Source: Saprospiraceae bacterium
GTDB lineage: Bacteria > Bacteroidota > Bacteroidia > Chitinophagales > Saprospiraceae
Direction of reading: 5' to 3'
DNA: 64,000 nt
NCBI GenBank assembly: GCA_016715105.1
Contig: JADKBO010000002.1
Span: 372,001 to 436,000 of the forward strand
The notes beneath the pieces are model-generated. The model was not told where the DNA came from. It saw nothing but the letters and a program-made list of their open reading frames with translations, and did no database searches. The stretch's first letter is position 1, and each line of letters opens with the position of its first letter. This document shows positions 61,712 to 64,000 of the stretch, piece after piece. Made by a program: the position numbers and the translations under genes.

Positions 61712-62571
61712 ATGAAGAAATTGCTCTGTATATGTTTTATGCTTTCAACGACCATATTCTGCACAAAAATAGAGGCACAAAATCCATTCAATTTTCTGAC
61801 ATGGATTTTTAAAGTCACTGGAAATATTCCGCCATACACAGACACTATTCATTTCTCAAAAGACACGCTACTCGATGGTAAAAATGCATCAGATTTTGTA
61901 GACGCCGCAGGGTATCATACATTTTTGGCATTTGAAGGAGATAAAGTTTATCGCTGGTTATCAGAATGGACTTTGTGGTATGATTTTTCCCTAACAAAAG
62001 GAGACACCTTGAGATTATTACATTGCCAGATGATTCAGGATAGTGTAATTTTCATTGATAGTATTGCTACGGAAGTAATTTGTGGAGAAAGAAGGAGAGT
62101 ACAATATGCGTCTTTTCAAATTTACAGTGATCAGCCCAAAGTTTCTGTGAAAATCATTGAAAATATTGGTATCCAATACTTTGATCAGTACAGAATTGGA
62201 ATTAGATCATATTTCAACCAATTTATGACAGATTGTTATCTTGATGCAGCGATCATTGTATTGTCTAGTATCATAGATGAAAACGGAGATGAAATTAAGG
62301 CAGAAGACTGCTTGACGGTTAAAACAACTGACCATGCATTCAAACAAGAAAGATACATTTATCCCAATCCAACTTCAGAGAGACTGACCATAATGGGGTT
62401 AAATTCAAATGGAAATTTTAAAGTCTTTGATGTTTCCGGGAGATGTGTTCATAAAGGTGTTATTGACCAAAAAAGGGAGATTTCTCTGAAAGTTTAGAAA
62501 TGGGACATTATGTTTTGGAAGTCATTGCAAAAGGACAGAATGTTTGGCGACAAAGGGTTGTTAAAAACTAA
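61712..62571 (+). CDS. T9SS type A sorted protein, frameshifted within the sorting domain
   Basis: The signal peptide (1-22, ending KIEAQ) is followed by a beta-rich region without a recognised domain and by a T9SS type A sorting domain: RYIYPNPTSERLTIMGL, FKVFDVSGRCVHKG. As sequenced the frame stops at 62497 after ISLKV. Adding one A in the AAA at 62489-62491 gives SLEMGHYVLEVIAKGQNVW and RQRVVKN with a stop at 62569-62571, a standard end of that domain. So the last 30 residues, needed for export, are in the wrong frame. Confidence 0.85.
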
Positions 62572-62667
62572 AACAGAGAAACAAATTGAAACCTTGGCTT
62601 ACAGGATACTTATTACAGTGGTAAGCAAAAGGAGCGTATAAAAAAGATATTATTCTACACGAAAGAA

Positions 62668-63369
62668 CTATCTTCCCAACAAAAATACAGCAGGTTGCTT
62701 ATGCAAAAAAGCCAAATCCACTTTTTTCCAAGCAGCAATGGTTTGTGTTTTGATAAACTCATTATCCTGATCCAAAGCAGCAGCCACACACAACAACCTG
62801 TGAGGAGGAAGTGCTTCCAGACAAGTTTCTATCACAAATCCATTTCTATATGGAGTTTCAATAAATATTTGTGTCGCGCCTTGTTTTTCAATCAAATTGT
62901 CCAGGTTTTTCAAACGCTGAATCAACTCAGGTTTTTTATTGGGCAAATACCCATGGAAAGTAAATTGCTGACCATTGAAACCAGACGCCATCAATGCCAT
63001 CATGATGGATGATGGTCCTATTAATGGGCGCACATCAATTTTATTTTTGTGACACCACGCAACGGCCAAATGTCCAGGATCAGCAACAGCCGGACAACCA
63101 GCCTCAGACATCAAACCTACAGAAATACCAGACTTCATAATCTCTAAAAAGCTATATAAATCAGCTTCAGAAAAACCCTTATCTATTTCAAAAAAAGACA
63201 AGTCATCAATCACGACTTGTGGATTTATGGCTTTCAGAAAACGGCGTGCAGTTTTGACCCGCTCAACAACGAAGTGTTTCAATGGCAATGTTGCTGCAAT
63301 CACATCAGGCGCTGTATTTTGGTGCCGATCTTCAGCTATGGGTGTTGGAATGAGAATGAGTTGCGCCAT
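62668..63369 (-). CDS. SAM-dependent methyltransferase, RsmI-like (tetrapyrrole methylase fold)
   Basis: It has 233 residues with the tetrapyrrole/RsmI methylase fold: LILIPTPIAE at the start, VGLMSEAGCPAVADPGHLAVAW (the family's GxPxxxDPG loop) and IGPSSIMMALMASGFNGQQFTFHGYLP, IFIETPYRNG. RsmI methylates 16S rRNA C1402; this shorter protein lacks the C-terminal extension and may be a second, divergent member, common in Bacteroidota. Substrate uncertain. It is 14 bp from queD on the same strand. Confidence 0.85.
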   Translation of the reverse strand: MAQLILIPTPIAEDRHQNTAPDVIAATLPLKHFVVERVKTARRFLKAINPQVVIDDLSFFEIDKGFSEADLYSFLEIMKSGISVGLMSEAGCPAVADPGHLAVAWCHKNKIDVRPLIGPSSIMMALMASGFNGQQFTFHGYLPNKKPELIQRLKNLDNLIEKQGATQIFIETPYRNGFVIETCLEALPPHRLLCVAAALDQDNEFIKTQTIAAWKKVDLAFLHKQPAVFLLGR

Positions 63370-63383
63370 ATAAAATTACTTGA

Positions 63384-63791
63384 TCAAGCAGGATATTGTA
63401 CATAGTTTCTTGGAGTTTCCCACAATTTCACTCCGATCTCGTATTCGGGCTCAATGTGTAAACGCAAAATATTGTAAATCACAAATGCAATGTGTTCTGC
63501 AGATGGAATCAATGTTTTGAATTCTTCTACTTGAAGATTTAAGTTTTTATGGTCTAGTTTTTTTTCAATGTGTTCGTCTATGATGCGAGCCAATTTCCCC
63601 AAGTCATAAACATAACCTGTATTAGGATCTACCTTACCAGTTACACGTACTTCCAATTCATAATTGTGACCGTGGTAATATTCATTGTTGCAGGGACCAA
63701 ATACAGATTTATTGGTTTCTTCATCCCATTGAGGATTATTCAATCGATGTGCAGCATTGAAATGGGCCATTCTAAAAACAGATAATTTCAT
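63384..63791 (-). CDS. queD: 6-carboxytetrahydropterin synthase (QueD/PTPS family)
   Basis: It has 135 residues. The start ATG at 63791 (MKLSVFRMAHFNAAHRL) fits the family; the frame is open further but the TACATTTG promoter box at 63812-63819 would exclude it. Zinc ligands are His in FNAAHRL and the two in YHGHNYEL; FGPCNN, with its catalytic Cys, and the segment VYDLGKLARIID are conserved. The enzyme makes 6-carboxytetrahydropterin for queuosine, or pyruvoyl-tetrahydropterin in other members. Other que genes are not in the window. Confidence 0.92.
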   Translation of the reverse strand: MKLSVFRMAHFNAAHRLNNPQWDEETNKSVFGPCNNEYYHGHNYELEVRVTGKVDPNTGYVYDLGKLARIIDEHIEKKLDHKNLNLQVEEFKTLIPSAEHIAFVIYNILRLHIEPEYEIGVKLWETPRNYVQYPA

Positions 63792-63811
63792 CTTTTTATC
63801 AATGTATTTGA

Positions 63812-63819
63812 CAAATGTA
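63812..63819 (-). promoter_or_regulatory. -7 box (TACATTTG) for queD
   Basis: It matches TAnnTTTG on the minus strand; leader about 15 nt. Confidence 0.6.
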
Positions 63820-63903
63820 AAGGAAAAGATAGGCAAATGGTTTAAAATGGCTGGAGTTCTCAAAGGAAAACAGGCAGATTTTGTGAGACTTAAAGCGCGA
63901 ACA

Positions 63904-64000
63904 TTACTTTCTCAAAATCCAAAGGTCTTGTGGAATGTATGATAATCCTGCCTGATCAAACTGTTCGTGTTTTAATATTTCGAATTTTGCAAACAATTGT
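63904..64000 (-). CDS. C-terminal tail of a leftward gene entering from the right edge
   Basis: From the window edge a frame of 31 codons reads QLFAKFEILKHEQFDQAGLS, then YIPQDLWILRK and TAA at 63904-63906. The amino-acid pattern is clearly coding and the gene continues beyond 64000. Too little is visible to name it. Confidence 0.6.
   Translation of the reverse strand, partial: QLFAKFEILKHEQFDQAGLSYIPQDLWILRK

Noticed and set aside
62590..62636. GCTTAC/GTAAGC hairpin between the T9SS gene and the RsmI-like gene
   Set aside because: Only 6 bp with a long loop and no T-run.
63757..63942. 61-codon plus-strand open frame over queD start
   Set aside because: It runs antisense through the start of queD, its promoter box and the tail of the edge gene.

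Overview
The window is an AT-rich stretch of a Bacteroidota chromosome. The evidence is a TonB-dependent receptor with a carboxypeptidase-like N-terminal domain, secreted proteins ending in type IX secretion (T9SS) type A or type B sorting domains, a PorV/PorQ-family barrel, and about a dozen genes preceded by the phylum's -7 promoter element TAnnTTTG. The mix (T9SS cargo, RpoN, a membrane MutS relative, CarB without its regulatory domain) would suit Saprospiria/Chitinophagia-like relatives, but the family is only a guess. I found no rRNA, tRNA, CRISPR, prophage or insertion sequence.

Layout. 1-1750: glycosyltransferase (cut by the window edge), HIT protein and greA, read leftward, with an attenuator-like leader before greA. 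1872-10858: a leftward module of TonB receptor, very large secreted T9SS-like protein (frameshifted near its end) and PorV/PorQ-like barrel; the barrel gene is preceded by a perfect 14-copy 8-bp repeat, a palindrome pair and a second, degenerate 8-bp repeat. 11059-17765: hydroxyacid dehydrogenase and ruvC leftward; carB, an SDR and a DegP/HtrA protease rightward. 17978-20311: a PA-domain T9SS protein broken by two frameshifts. 20525-31970: rpoN, aminopeptidase P, a small TPR-like membrane protein, uvrA, GT2, hemW and an M1 peptidase. 31980-38547: two perfect-consensus parS sites around a bidirectional terminator, a decayed alpha/beta hydrolase, a COX15/CtaA protein, an AT-rich spacer with DnaA-box-like words (candidate oriC), dtd, a MazG-like gene, a membrane-anchored MutS-family ATPase, nadD and dnaN. 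38783-48442: small lipoproteins, lptB, an Ig-like lipoprotein, an AraC regulator, a candidate 100-nt small RNA, cystathionine gamma-synthase, an ABC exporter and an inactive-looking M16 protein. 48696-54002: radical SAM protein, barrel protein, a 44-residue membrane peptide and a one-carbon/methyl-cycle run (ftcD, metF, ahcY). 54076-64000: GH26 mannanase, type B T9SS protein, hflX, M29 aminopeptidase, further T9SS proteins, a flavin reductase, an RsmI-like methyltransferase, queD and the tail of another gene.

Two things stand out. First, the parS pair, dnaN and the AT-rich spacer with DnaA-box-like words all fall within about 6.6 kb, so the window probably lies close to the replication origin. 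Second, about nine reading frames are broken by small indels, many at A/T runs and several in normally intact housekeeping genes. That points first to base-calling or consensus error, with true decay or recoding as alternatives; the alpha/beta hydrolase is different, having lost its nucleophile segment.
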